Source: Eubacterium nodatum ATCC 33099 (GTDB lineage: Bacteria; Bacillota; Clostridia; Peptostreptococcales; Anaerovoracaceae). From it: a DNA stretch of 64,000 nt. The notes beneath the pieces are model-generated. The model did no database searches and was not told the origin of the DNA. It saw only the letters and a program-made list of their open reading frames with translations. Every line of letters begins with the position of its first letter. The stretch's first letter is position 1. The translations under genes were made by a program, and so were the position numbers. Where the stretch lies: NCBI GenBank assembly GCA_000510425.1, contig AZKM01000024.1:1-64000 (forward strand), read 5' to 3'. Shown here piece by piece: positions 1 to 8,024 of the stretch.

Positions 1-226
1 ACTCATCTCGTTGTCTGAGACCAGCGAAACCTTAGGTGGTTTTATAATAGATATACTTGGAGAAATTCCCCAAGATGGATATATAAATCAGACAATAGAA
101 TTTGACAATATTTTATTTACAATTCTTTCAGTGAAAGAAAGGCGAATTGAAAAAATTCGTTTAAAAATATCGAGAAATGACGATATTTACAATTCAAAAA
201 CAGCTTCAATCGGTGGGGATGAATAA
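1..226 (+). CDS. HlyC/CorC-type transporter-associated domain, C-terminal fragment
   Basis: Only the last 74 residues are in the window; the frame is open to the left edge from base 2. The visible part reads LGGFIIDILGEIP, then a short strand and VKERRIEKIRLKI, the pattern of the CorC_HlyC transporter-associated domain that ends hemolysin-like DUF21/CBS membrane proteins (family knowledge). These proteins are linked to divalent cation transport. An internal TTG at 11 is not a real start, because the domain already runs through it. The gene stops at 226, one base before the next start, so it is probably co-transcribed with what follows. The membrane and CBS parts lie outside the window. Confidence 0.7.
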   Translation, partial: LISLSETSETLGGFIIDILGEIPQDGYINQTIEFDNILFTILSVKERRIEKIRLKISRNDDIYNSKTASIGGDE

Positions 227-227
227 A

Positions 228-560
228 ATGGTTAAAGATAAAAAAATAGATAATCTAAATGAATTCATGGAACTGATTGCAACAGAAACCTTAAAAATAG
301 AAGGTGTGAGCAGTATGGGAAGTAATTTTACCGACCCTATTCCAAAGTTTGGTACAACAGTTAAAGGCGTCAGGGTATCCGAAGGAAAAGAAGGCATATA
401 CATAGAACTTTATGTTAAAGTGAAATATCGTATGAAAATTCCTCAACTGGCATGGGACATACAAAACAGAATCAAAGAAATTATATCAAAAAAATATCAG
501 ATAGCCGTAAAAGAAATAAACATTCATGTTCAGGGCGTGGAAATGACGGAGGATAAGTAG
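228..560 (+). CDS. Asp23/Gls24 family envelope stress protein
   Basis: This 110-residue protein carries the Asp23 pattern: a segment around IEGVSSMGSNF, a KGVRVSEGKEGIYIELYVKVKYRMKIP strand region, and a tail with KEINIHVQGVEM. Family members are membrane-associated or cytosolic proteins linked to envelope stress; the exact role here is unknown. The frame stays open back to 177, but GGTGGGG at 212-218 sits about nine bases before ATG 228 and the upstream gene ends at 226, so 228 is the better start. ATG 219 has no room for a ribosome site. An Asp23 gene directly before nusB and xseA is a common clostridial arrangement. Confidence 0.8.
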   Translation: MVKDKKIDNLNEFMELIATETLKIEGVSSMGSNFTDPIPKFGTTVKGVRVSEGKEGIYIELYVKVKYRMKIPQLAWDIQNRIKEIISKKYQIAVKEINIHVQGVEMTEDK

Positions 561-953
561 ATGACCAGAAAAGAAGCCAGAGAATTTTTGATGCAAACCA
601 TATATCAGATGGATATGTCAAAGGATTTTTCAGCGGATAATGTTACAAAATACATGGGAAAGAAACATTTAGGAGGTCAAAAATCATATTGTGAGACTCT
701 CTTAGGATATTTGTGTTTGAATATAGATACCATTGACGAAAAAATAAGCCGAAACAGTCATAAATGGAAGATAGAAAGAATGCCCAAGACAGATATTTCC
801 ATTCTTCGATTGGCTGGAACTGAAATATCTTACATGGACGATATTCCAACGGCAGTTTCCATAAATGAGGCCGTGGAGCTTGCCAAGAAGTATGGCACAA
901 AGGATTCTCCTAAATTTATCAACGCAATTTTGGGTAGTATAACAAGAGAATGA
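561..953 (+). CDS. nusB: transcription antitermination factor NusB
   Basis: A 130-residue all-helical protein that begins TRKEAREFLMQTIYQMDM and ends with the typical NusB segment DIPTAVSINEAVELAKKYGTKDSPKFINAILG. NusB binds boxA RNA with NusE (S10) and supports rRNA transcription antitermination (family knowledge). Length matches the usual 130-150 residues. It starts directly after the Asp23 stop and its stop overlaps the next start (ATGA at 950-953), so translation is probably coupled. Confidence 0.93.
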   Translation: MTRKEAREFLMQTIYQMDMSKDFSADNVTKYMGKKHLGGQKSYCETLLGYLCLNIDTIDEKISRNSHKWKIERMPKTDISILRLAGTEISYMDDIPTAVSINEAVELAKKYGTKDSPKFINAILGSITRE

Positions 954-1936
954 TCATGACTGAAAAGGAATATTTTTTAGGGATAGATACGAGTAACTAC
1001 AAGACTTCTATTGCTGTTGTCGACGGTTTCGGCAAAATCATAGCAGACGAAAGAAAGTTCTTAACGGTAAAAAAGGGGGAAAGGGGCATCAGGCAATCCG
1101 AAGCCCTTTTTCAGCATATAAATAATTTACCTGTTTTACTTGAAAGTTTAGCAAACTATCCTGAAATTAAAAATCAAATAAAAGCTGTGGCTGTTTCTAA
1201 AAAGCCTAGGCCTTTAGAAAATTCCTATATGCCCGTTTTTAATGCAGGATATAGCATAGGCAAAAGTCTAAGTTGTATTTTAGGGATACCATTGTATGAA
1301 TTTTCACATCAGGAAGGACATATAGAAGCGATTAAGTTTAATAACTTTGTGCCACAAAGTTTAAAATTTATAGCTTTTCATTTTTCCGGAGGTACAACTG
1401 AGGCAATTCTTGTGGATGAAACTTTACATGATAGTAAGAAGTATGAAGTTGTAGGGGGAAGCAGAGATATTTCCTATGGCCAGCTTCTGGACAGAGTGGG
1501 AGTCTCTCTGGGCATGGAATTCCCCTGCGGAGAAGCAATGGACAAATCTCTGTTTGAATCTAAGGCAAACTATAAACAGATTAAACTTCCGCCAATTAAG
1601 GTAAATGACGGTTTTATAAACATATCGGGAATAGAAACAGCTTGTCAGAGAATAACAGATGTTTCTGATTCGAGGGATTTGATATACTCGTTGTTTATTC
1701 GTATAATCGAATCTATTGAGGAAATGACAGAACAGCTTTCAGGTAAATATGGCGTATCAGACTTTATTTACGCAGGAGGAGTTGCATCTAGCAGATTTAT
1801 AAGAGAGAATCTGAGACTTGGCTATAATCTTTGCTTTGGAGAACCAAAGCTGTCCGCTGATAACGCCGTGGGCATTGCTTTATTAGGAAGGAATCGGTAT
1901 GGCATTGAAACCGATAACAGTAACACAATTAAATGA
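950..1936 (+). CDS. TsaD/Kae1-like paralogue (O-sialoglycoprotein endopeptidase fold)
   Basis: A 328-residue ASKHA-fold protein. It shows the N-terminal phosphate loop LGIDTSNYKTSIAVVD, the metal-binding HQEGH near residues 119-123, HFSGGTTEAILV, and the C-terminal FIYAGGVASSRFIRENL and LSADNAVGIALLG blocks of the TsaD/Kae1 family. True TsaD makes the t6A tRNA modification with TsaB and TsaE, neither of which is here. The sequence is divergent and sits between nusB and xseA, a place where many Clostridia keep a second TsaD-like gene, so I call it a paralogue rather than tsaD. Its function is unknown. It overlaps xseA by 38 bases. ATG 956 is an equally possible start. Confidence 0.75.
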   Translation: MIMTEKEYFLGIDTSNYKTSIAVVDGFGKIIADERKFLTVKKGERGIRQSEALFQHINNLPVLLESLANYPEIKNQIKAVAVSKKPRPLENSYMPVFNAGYSIGKSLSCILGIPLYEFSHQEGHIEAIKFNNFVPQSLKFIAFHFSGGTTEAILVDETLHDSKKYEVVGGSRDISYGQLLDRVGVSLGMEFPCGEAMDKSLFESKANYKQIKLPPIKVNDGFINISGIETACQRITDVSDSRDLIYSLFIRIIESIEEMTEQLSGKYGVSDFIYAGGVASSRFIRENLRLGYNLCFGEPKLSADNAVGIALLGRNRYGIETDNSNTIK

Positions 1937-3047
1937 ATATTTAGATCGCATTGTTAAAAATGATCCTATCATGTCAAATGTAGTCATAAAAGGCGAATTG
2001 TCAGGAGTAAAATATCACGCATCCGGACATGTATATTTTTCTCTGGTGGATGCCGGATCCAAACTCAATTGTTTCTATAGCAGCAGATTGGTTCCGAACT
2101 TAAAAGAAAAGTTATCGGACGGAATGGATGTAACCTGCACCGGAAGAATTGGTATATACATAGGCGGAGGAAGCTATTCTCTGTATGTAAATAATTTGGA
2201 AATACAAGGAACAGGTTTTTTGTCCGCTGAATTTGAAAGATTGAAAGCCAAACTGAATTCAGAGGGGATTTTCGATTCAAAACACAAAAAGAAACTTCCG
2301 ATGTTTCCTGCAAAAGTCGGAGTGATTACAGCCTCAACCGGTGCTGCGATTCGTGACATTACCAAAACTATTAAGAGCAGAAATGATGTTTGTGATATAC
2401 TTATTTTTCCAAGTCCTGTTCAAGGTAAAGGAGCAGGCAGTGAAATTGCAAGACGTATACAATATGTCAATGAAAATCACAGTGATGTAGATGTACTGAT
2501 AGTAGGAAGAGGTGGAGGTTCTGCAGAAGATTTATGGGCATTCAACGAAGAAATTGTGGCAAGGGCGATCTTTAGCTCAAAAATACCCGTTGTTTCAGCT
2601 GTAGGTCATGAGGTAGATTTTTCAATTTCCGATTTGGCGGCAGATGTAAGAGCCGCAACTCCTACAGCTGCAGGTCAGATTGCTGTGCCTGATACGGGGG
2701 AGCTTGCAGAGAAAATACAGGATATAAAATATCAGCTTTTGAATCAGCTGAAAAACAATGTAAGTTTCAATATACTAAAAGCGAATAACATACTCTCAGA
2801 AATGAGAAATTATATCAGGCTGGATATAAGCGAGAAAGTTTCTCAAATCAATCAGTTTAAGACTGTTTTAGAGGGAAATGACCCAAGAAGAATTCTTAAA
2901 AACGGATATGCTATTTTAGAAGATTCAGGTGGAAATGTTGTTGCCGGTATAGGAGATATGGTTCAAAATAATTGCTATAAAGTTACTTTGTCAGATGGAA
3001 GCGGTTTAATGGAATTTATAGAGGAGGTAAATTCCCATGAAGGATAA
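1899..3047 (+). CDS. xseA: exodeoxyribonuclease VII large subunit
   Basis: A 382-residue protein with an N-terminal OB-fold (residues 1-100, ending near ALKPITVTQLNEYL...YSLYVNNLEI), then the catalytic region with VGVITASTGAAIRDI, VLIVGRGGGSAEDLWAFNEE (about 200-218) and PVVSAVGHEVDFSISDLAADVRAATPTAA, and a C-terminal helical part. With XseB it forms exonuclease VII, which degrades single-stranded DNA (family knowledge). It is slightly shorter than the 400-450 residues of many homologues, mainly in the coiled-coil part. GGAAGG lies upstream of ATG 1899. It overlaps the upstream gene by 38 bases and xseB by 11 bases. Confidence 0.95.
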   Translation: MALKPITVTQLNEYLDRIVKNDPIMSNVVIKGELSGVKYHASGHVYFSLVDAGSKLNCFYSSRLVPNLKEKLSDGMDVTCTGRIGIYIGGGSYSLYVNNLEIQGTGFLSAEFERLKAKLNSEGIFDSKHKKKLPMFPAKVGVITASTGAAIRDITKTIKSRNDVCDILIFPSPVQGKGAGSEIARRIQYVNENHSDVDVLIVGRGGGSAEDLWAFNEEIVARAIFSSKIPVVSAVGHEVDFSISDLAADVRAATPTAAGQIAVPDTGELAEKIQDIKYQLLNQLKNNVSFNILKANNILSEMRNYIRLDISEKVSQINQFKTVLEGNDPRRILKNGYAILEDSGGNVVAGIGDMVQNNCYKVTLSDGSGLMEFIEEVNSHEG

Positions 3048-3228
3048 AATAAGTTTTGAAGATGCTTTAGAGAAGCTGAATGAAATTTCACAGAAAATCA
3101 AATCATCAAATATCGGATTAGAAGAATCCATAGCTTGTTATGAAGAAGGAATAAAATACTACAATATTTGTAATGAAATTTTATCTAATGCCGGTCAAAA
3201 AATAGAAACTTATGACATAGATAATTAG
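3037..3228 (+). CDS. xseB: exodeoxyribonuclease VII small subunit
   Basis: A 63-residue protein starting KDKISFEDALEKLNEISQKIKSSNIGLEESIACYEEG, the XseB signature of two helices separated by the GLEESI turn. Several small subunits bind the large subunit's coiled coil to form the active nuclease (family knowledge). The start is supported by AGGAGG about ten bases upstream, inside the end of xseA. The 11-base overlap suggests translational coupling with xseA. Confidence 0.93.
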   Translation: MKDKISFEDALEKLNEISQKIKSSNIGLEESIACYEEGIKYYNICNEILSNAGQKIETYDIDN

Positions 3229-3241
3229 ATTGGAGCAAGAA

Positions 3242-4135
3242 ATGCGAGAAAATTACGATGAATATAAAGAAATTATAGAAGAACATTTGCTGGACTTCAT
3301 GCCAACAGTTGATTCAAAAAGTCAAGTTTTATATGATGCAATGAAATACAGTTTGACTGCCGGAGGGAAGAGACTTAGACCTGTCCTTTTACTTGCAGCC
3401 TGTGAATTTGCAGGAGGCAATTCAGCAAAGGCTATTCCCTTTGCCTGTGCCGTTGAGTATATCCATACTTACTCGCTGATTCACGATGACCTTCCATGTA
3501 TGGATGATGATGAGATGAGAAGAGGAAAACCTACAAATCATATAGTATATGGACCGGGTATTGCAACTTTAGCAGGAGATGGGCTTTTAAATTCTGCGTT
3601 TGAAATCATGAATAAAAACATGCTGTTGTATTTTGATGATATGACAGAATTAAAAAAGAGAGTAAATGCTTCATATGCTATTTCAAAAGGTGCAGGTATT
3701 CAGGGTATGATTGCAGGTCAAGTATCTGACATAGAAGCAGAAAATAAGAAATGCTCCGGAGAAATGCTTAAGTATATACATTTGAACAAGACAGGGGAGC
3801 TTTTGTCAGTTGCAATAATGGCAGGACTGTTTCTGGGCGGTGCCGATGATGAAATGCTTTCTAAGATGAAAAGCTATTCTGAGAACATGGGTTTAGCGTT
3901 TCAGATTGCAGATGATATATTGGATGTGACAGGAAATCCTGATGAAATGGGAAAAAAATCCTCCGAAGATATGAAGCACAATAAGGTTACATATGTCTCA
4001 ATGTATGGGCTTGAGGAATCAAGAAAAAAACTTCATGAGCTTACAGAAAAAGCTGTTGAATCTATTGCCGATTACTACGATAACGCAGAATTTTTCAGAA
4101 ATTTGGTTCTTAAGTTAGAAAAAAGAACTAAATAA
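3242..4135 (+). CDS. ispA: polyprenyl diphosphate synthase (farnesyl/geranylgeranyl type)
   Basis: A 297-residue trans-prenyltransferase. The first aspartate-rich motif is in LIHDDLPCMDDDEMRRGKPT and the second in QIADDILDVTGN, with GGKRLRP in between the start and the first motif as expected. It condenses IPP with allylic diphosphates to give C15 or C20 precursors for quinone, undecaprenyl and other lipids (family knowledge). The CMDDD spacing fits bacterial FPP/GGPP synthases, but the chain length cannot be fixed by reading. An in-frame TTG at 3230 exists, but the GGAG at 3232-3235 is six bases before ATG 3242, which is therefore preferred. dxs follows, so the isoprenoid steps are clustered. 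Confidence 0.93.
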   Translation: MRENYDEYKEIIEEHLLDFMPTVDSKSQVLYDAMKYSLTAGGKRLRPVLLLAACEFAGGNSAKAIPFACAVEYIHTYSLIHDDLPCMDDDEMRRGKPTNHIVYGPGIATLAGDGLLNSAFEIMNKNMLLYFDDMTELKKRVNASYAISKGAGIQGMIAGQVSDIEAENKKCSGEMLKYIHLNKTGELLSVAIMAGLFLGGADDEMLSKMKSYSENMGLAFQIADDILDVTGNPDEMGKKSSEDMKHNKVTYVSMYGLEESRKKLHELTEKAVESIADYYDNAEFFRNLVLKLEKRTK

Positions 4136-4151
4136 AAGGTGAAGGTATCTT

Positions 4152-6002
4152 ATGAAAAAAGAATTGACAGATTATAATTTCCCTGAAGATTTGAAAACCA
4201 TGACAAGTGATGAGCTTGATCTCTTAGCTGTTTCGATAAGAGAGTTTCTTATTGAATCAATTTCTAAGACCGGTGGTCATTTGGCCTCAAATCTGGGTGT
4301 GGTAGAATTATCTTTAGCCATACATAAAGTCTTTGACAGTCCTACAGATAAAATTATATGGGATGTAGGGCATCAATCCTATGTTCATAAAATTTTAACC
4401 GGCAGAGCTGAAAATTTTGGCAGCTTGAGACAAACCGGTGGAATAAGCGGTTTTCCAAAGGGTTCTGAAAGCAAGCATGATGCCTATGATACAGGTCATT
4501 CCAGCACATCTCTTTCTGTGGCTGCAGGAATGGCAGCTGCAAGGGATTTAAAGAAAGAAGACCATAATATAGTTGCCGTGATAGGTGACGGCGCCATGAC
4601 AGGTGGAATGTCATTTGAGGCTTTGAACAATATAAGTGCCTCAAAGTCAAAGGTAATTATCATATTAAATGATAATGGTATGTCCATATCCAGAAATATA
4701 GGAGGACTGTCAAATCACCTGAATAAACTGAGGGCTTCAGGCAGGTACCTTAATGCAAAGAAAAATATTAAGAATAAAATTAAAACAATACCTGTAATAG
4801 GTGACGGACTGGCTTCCTGGATTTCCGGAGCAAAGGATAAGGTTAAATATGCACTTATTTCAGGTGGAGTAATATTTGAAGAGATGGGTTTTACATATCT
4901 GGGACCTATAGACGGACATAATATAAACTCCATGGTCGAAATGCTGGAAGACTGTAAGAACATACGGGGCCCCGTTATTTTGCATGCAATTACAGATAAG
5001 GGGAAGGGGTATCGTAATGCAGAGCTTAACCCCAATAAATTTCACGGAATCGGTCCATTTGATGCAGAGACAGGTGCTACAGAAAAGCAGAAGGGGATTT
5101 CTTTCTCCAAAGCGATGGGAAATACTGTTGTAAGCCTGGCAAAAAAAGATGATAAAATCATTGCCATAACTGCTGCTATGGAAGAAGCCACAGGACTTGG
5201 TGAGTTTGGACTTTTATATCCGAACAGAATATTTGATGTAGGCATTGCAGAGCAACATGCAGTTACCTTTGCCGCAGGACTTGCAAAAGCAGGCATGAAG
5301 CCATTGGTTGCGATTTACTCCTCTTTTTTGCAAAGGGCATACGATCAGATTATAGAAGATGTCTGTCTGCAGAATTTAAATGTTGTCTTTGCAATAGACA
5401 GGGCAGGAGTTGTGGGGGCGGATGGTGAAACACATCACGGGATTTTTGATTTGGCATATCTTACATCTATGCCTAATATGAAAGTCTTTGCACCTTCAAA
5501 CAGAAATGAACTTGAAGAAATGCTTGACTATGCTTTTGCCGCAGGAGGTCCCGTTGCAGTTAGATATCCTCGGGGAAATTGTGAATTTGAGAAAGACTCA
5601 TGCGCCCCGTTCAGAGTAAGTAACCAAAGAATTTTTTCAGGTAAAGATGGTGATATATGGGCTGTGGGAACAATGAAAAGTCAAGCCTTAGAAGCTAGAG
5701 AAATACTTTTGGAGAGAGGAATATCAATGGGGGTGGTTTCGGTAAAATCCGTAAAGCCCGGGGATTATTCCTGTTTAGGAAGCGATTGTAAAAGGATTTT
5801 CACGGTAGAAGACGGAATTGTATGCGGAGGTTTCGGTTCAGCAATGAAGGCTGATTTGACGGGGAATATTGAGATAGTAAATTACGGATGGCCGGATAAG
5901 TTTATTGAACATGGAAGCAGGTCTGATTTATTTGCCATATACAGATTGGACGGAAAAGGTTTAGCAGAAAGGATAAGTGAATATTTTGAAGGAAAGGCTT
6001 GA
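4152..6002 (+). CDS. dxs: 1-deoxy-D-xylulose-5-phosphate synthase
   Basis: A 616-residue thiamine-diphosphate enzyme that joins pyruvate and glyceraldehyde 3-phosphate in the first step of the MEP isoprenoid pathway (family knowledge). Visible landmarks are GGHLASNLGVVEL, DVGHQSYVHKILTGR (about residue 70), the ThDP motif GDGAMTGGMSFEALNN with NDNGMSIS (about 145-175), and the transketolase-like middle domain with DVGIAEQHAVTFAAG and DRAGVVGADGETHHG. Length is normal. A GGTGAAGG ribosome site precedes ATG 4152. It follows ispA closely and overlaps tlyA by 26 bases. Confidence 0.96.
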   Translation: MKKELTDYNFPEDLKTMTSDELDLLAVSIREFLIESISKTGGHLASNLGVVELSLAIHKVFDSPTDKIIWDVGHQSYVHKILTGRAENFGSLRQTGGISGFPKGSESKHDAYDTGHSSTSLSVAAGMAAARDLKKEDHNIVAVIGDGAMTGGMSFEALNNISASKSKVIIILNDNGMSISRNIGGLSNHLNKLRASGRYLNAKKNIKNKIKTIPVIGDGLASWISGAKDKVKYALISGGVIFEEMGFTYLGPIDGHNINSMVEMLEDCKNIRGPVILHAITDKGKGYRNAELNPNKFHGIGPFDAETGATEKQKGISFSKAMGNTVVSLAKKDDKIIAITAAMEEATGLGEFGLLYPNRIFDVGIAEQHAVTFAAGLAKAGMKPLVAIYSSFLQRAYDQIIEDVCLQNLNVVFAIDRAGVVGADGETHHGIFDLAYLTSMPNMKVFAPSNRNELEEMLDYAFAAGGPVAVRYPRGNCEFEKDSCAPFRVSNQRIFSGKDGDIWAVGTMKSQALEAREILLERGISMGVVSVKSVKPGDYSCLGSDCKRIFTVEDGIVCGGFGSAMKADLTGNIEIVNYGWPDKFIEHGSRSDLFAIYRLDGKGLAERISEYFEGKA

Positions 6003-6786
6003 TTTATTACTGGTAAAAAAAGGCTTTTTTCAATCCAGAGAAAAAGCAAAAAGATCAATTATGGCAGGAATCGTATTTGTGGACGGACAGAGAAGTGATA
6101 AAGCCGGAAACATGATTGATGTTGATGCGGAAATAGAGGTTAAAGGGAGTTCGTGTCCTTATGTAAGCAGAGGGGGATTGAAATTAGAAAAATCTATTAA
6201 GGATTTCAAGCTTAGACTACAGGATAAAATTTGTATGGATATAGGTGCCTCAACCGGCGGTTTTACTGACTGTATGCTGCAAAACGGTGCCCGAAAAGTT
6301 TATTCCATTGACGTGGGATACGGTCAACTGGACTGGAAACTGAGAATGAACGAAAGGGTTATCAATATAGAGAAATGTAATGTGAGATATCTTGATTTTG
6401 ATCTTATAGAAGAGCCTATTGACTTTATAAGTATTGATGTTTCATTTATTTCTTTGAGACTTATATTCCCTGTGGCTGCCAAACTCTTGTCAAAAGAAGG
6501 AGAGATAGTCTGTTTGATCAAGCCACAGTTTGAAGCGGGAAGAAGTCAGGTGGGCAAAAAAGGAATTGTAAAGGATATGGAGATTCACAAAGAGGTAATT
6601 CAAAAGGTTATAGAATATGCAGAATATAATGGACTTCACCCATATGATATTTCTTACTCACCTATTACCGGAGCAAAAGGTAATATAGAATTTTTATTAT
6701 ATGTTGGCAAAAAAGAAAATTTGCGTTATAATTCAAGTAACATTGACGATGTTGTAAGAAACTCGCACGATATGTTATCACAATGA
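5977..6786 (+). CDS. tlyA: TlyA family rRNA (cytidine-2'-O)-methyltransferase / hemolysin A
   Basis: A 269-residue protein with an N-terminal S4 RNA-binding domain (ERLDLLLVKKGFFQSREKAKRSIMAGIVFVDG) followed by an FtsJ-like methyltransferase domain. The SAM-binding block is DIGASTGGFTDCMLQNGA near residue 89, and IDVGYGQLDWKLR and LIKPQFEAGR follow. TlyA proteins 2'-O-methylate rRNA (family knowledge). The start is a GTG at 5977 with AAAGGATAA just before it, inside the end of dxs. The dxs-tlyA order is conserved in many Firmicutes; argR and recN, which often come next, are absent here. Confidence 0.9.
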   Translation: MNILKERLDLLLVKKGFFQSREKAKRSIMAGIVFVDGQRSDKAGNMIDVDAEIEVKGSSCPYVSRGGLKLEKSIKDFKLRLQDKICMDIGASTGGFTDCMLQNGARKVYSIDVGYGQLDWKLRMNERVINIEKCNVRYLDFDLIEEPIDFISIDVSFISLRLIFPVAAKLLSKEGEIVCLIKPQFEAGRSQVGKKGIVKDMEIHKEVIQKVIEYAEYNGLHPYDISYSPITGAKGNIEFLLYVGKKENLRYNSSNIDDVVRNSHDMLSQ

Positions 6787-6811
6787 TGTTATGTAAAGGA
6801 GAACTAGACCA

Positions 6812-8011
6812 ATGGACATTTCTAACAGAGTAGAATCAATGCAGTTTTCACCGATCAGAAAATTCAATCCGATTGCAATCAAAGCTGAAAAAGCAGGAAA
6901 GAAAATCTATCACCTAAATATTGGACAGCCTGATGTAGAAACACCGGAATGTTTCATGGATGCTATCAGAAACTTTGACGAAAAAGTTATAGCATATGCA
7001 GAATCCGGAGGCCGTCCGGAGCTTATTGAAGCTGTTAAGGACTACTATAAGACCTATGATATTTCATTGGAATCATCAGATATAATGGTAACAAACGGCG
7101 GTTCTGAAGCTTTAAGCATGACCTTCATCACACTTCTAAATGAAGGTGACGAGGTTCTGGTTCCGGAACCATACTATACAAATTACTCAACCTTTGCTCT
7201 GATGGCAGGTGGAGTGGTTAAGCCGGTCACAACTTCAGCTGAAGACGGTTATTTCTATGCGGATGCTGCAAGAATTGAAGCTTGTATTACACCTAAAACA
7301 AAGGCAATATGCTGTCTTGAACCCGGTAATCCTACGGGTAATGTGTTAACTCTTGATGAAATGAGGGTTATATGCGAGGTTGCAGAAAAACATGATTTAA
7401 TGATTATTGCCGATGAAGTTTACAGAGAATTTGTTTATGACGGAAGAACTCCTGCTTCATTCGGACAGCTGGAAGAATACGCAGACAGGGTAATTATTAT
7501 CGATTCAGTATCAAAAAGATTTTCAGCTTGCGGAGCAAGGATAGGTCTTTGCATTTCGAAGAATAAGGAATTCATGTCCGGAATTATGAAAATTGCACAG
7601 GGCAGGCTTTGCGTTTCGACAGTTGACCAGATTGGATCGGCAGCATTATTCCGTTTGCCGCAGTCATACTATGATGAGGTTAAAGCTGAATATTGCGGAA
7701 GAAGGGATGTTGTTGTGGAAGAACTCAATAAAATTCCGGGGTTCAGTGCAACTGTTCCCGGCGGAGCTTTCTACATGACATGCAAACTGCCGGTTGATGA
7801 TATTGAGGACTTCCTGATATTCTTGCTGGAAGAATTTGAAGACAATGGAGAATCGGTAATGTTTGCTCCGGCTGAAGGCTTCTATGCTACTCCGGGACTG
7901 GGTAAGGATGAAATCCGCATCGCCTATGTTTTGAATCAGGATGATATGAAGAGAGGCGTTGAGCTGATTCGTCTGGGATTGGAAGCCTACAATAAAAAAT
8001 TAGGTAAATAA
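6812..8011 (+). CDS. pyridoxal phosphate-dependent aminotransferase (class I/II)
   Basis: A 399-residue fold-type I aminotransferase. It has YHLNIGQPDVETP near the N-terminus, AYAESGGRPELIEAV, VTNGGSEALSMTF, CLEPGNPTGNVL, IADEVYREFVYDG and the PLP-lysine motif SVSKRFSACGARIG at about residues 232-245. This matches AspC-like enzymes acting on aspartate or aromatic amino acids (family knowledge); the substrate cannot be read from the sequence. It has its own ribosome site (AAAGGAG) 25 bases after tlyA and is followed 13 bases later by mutS, so it is probably in the same transcript. Confidence 0.88.
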   Translation: MDISNRVESMQFSPIRKFNPIAIKAEKAGKKIYHLNIGQPDVETPECFMDAIRNFDEKVIAYAESGGRPELIEAVKDYYKTYDISLESSDIMVTNGGSEALSMTFITLLNEGDEVLVPEPYYTNYSTFALMAGGVVKPVTTSAEDGYFYADAARIEACITPKTKAICCLEPGNPTGNVLTLDEMRVICEVAEKHDLMIIADEVYREFVYDGRTPASFGQLEEYADRVIIIDSVSKRFSACGARIGLCISKNKEFMSGIMKIAQGRLCVSTVDQIGSAALFRLPQSYYDEVKAEYCGRRDVVVEELNKIPGFSATVPGGAFYMTCKLPVDDIEDFLIFLLEEFEDNGESVMFAPAEGFYATPGLGKDEIRIAYVLNQDDMKRGVELIRLGLEAYNKKLGK

Positions 8012-8024
8012 CGGAGGAAACCGG

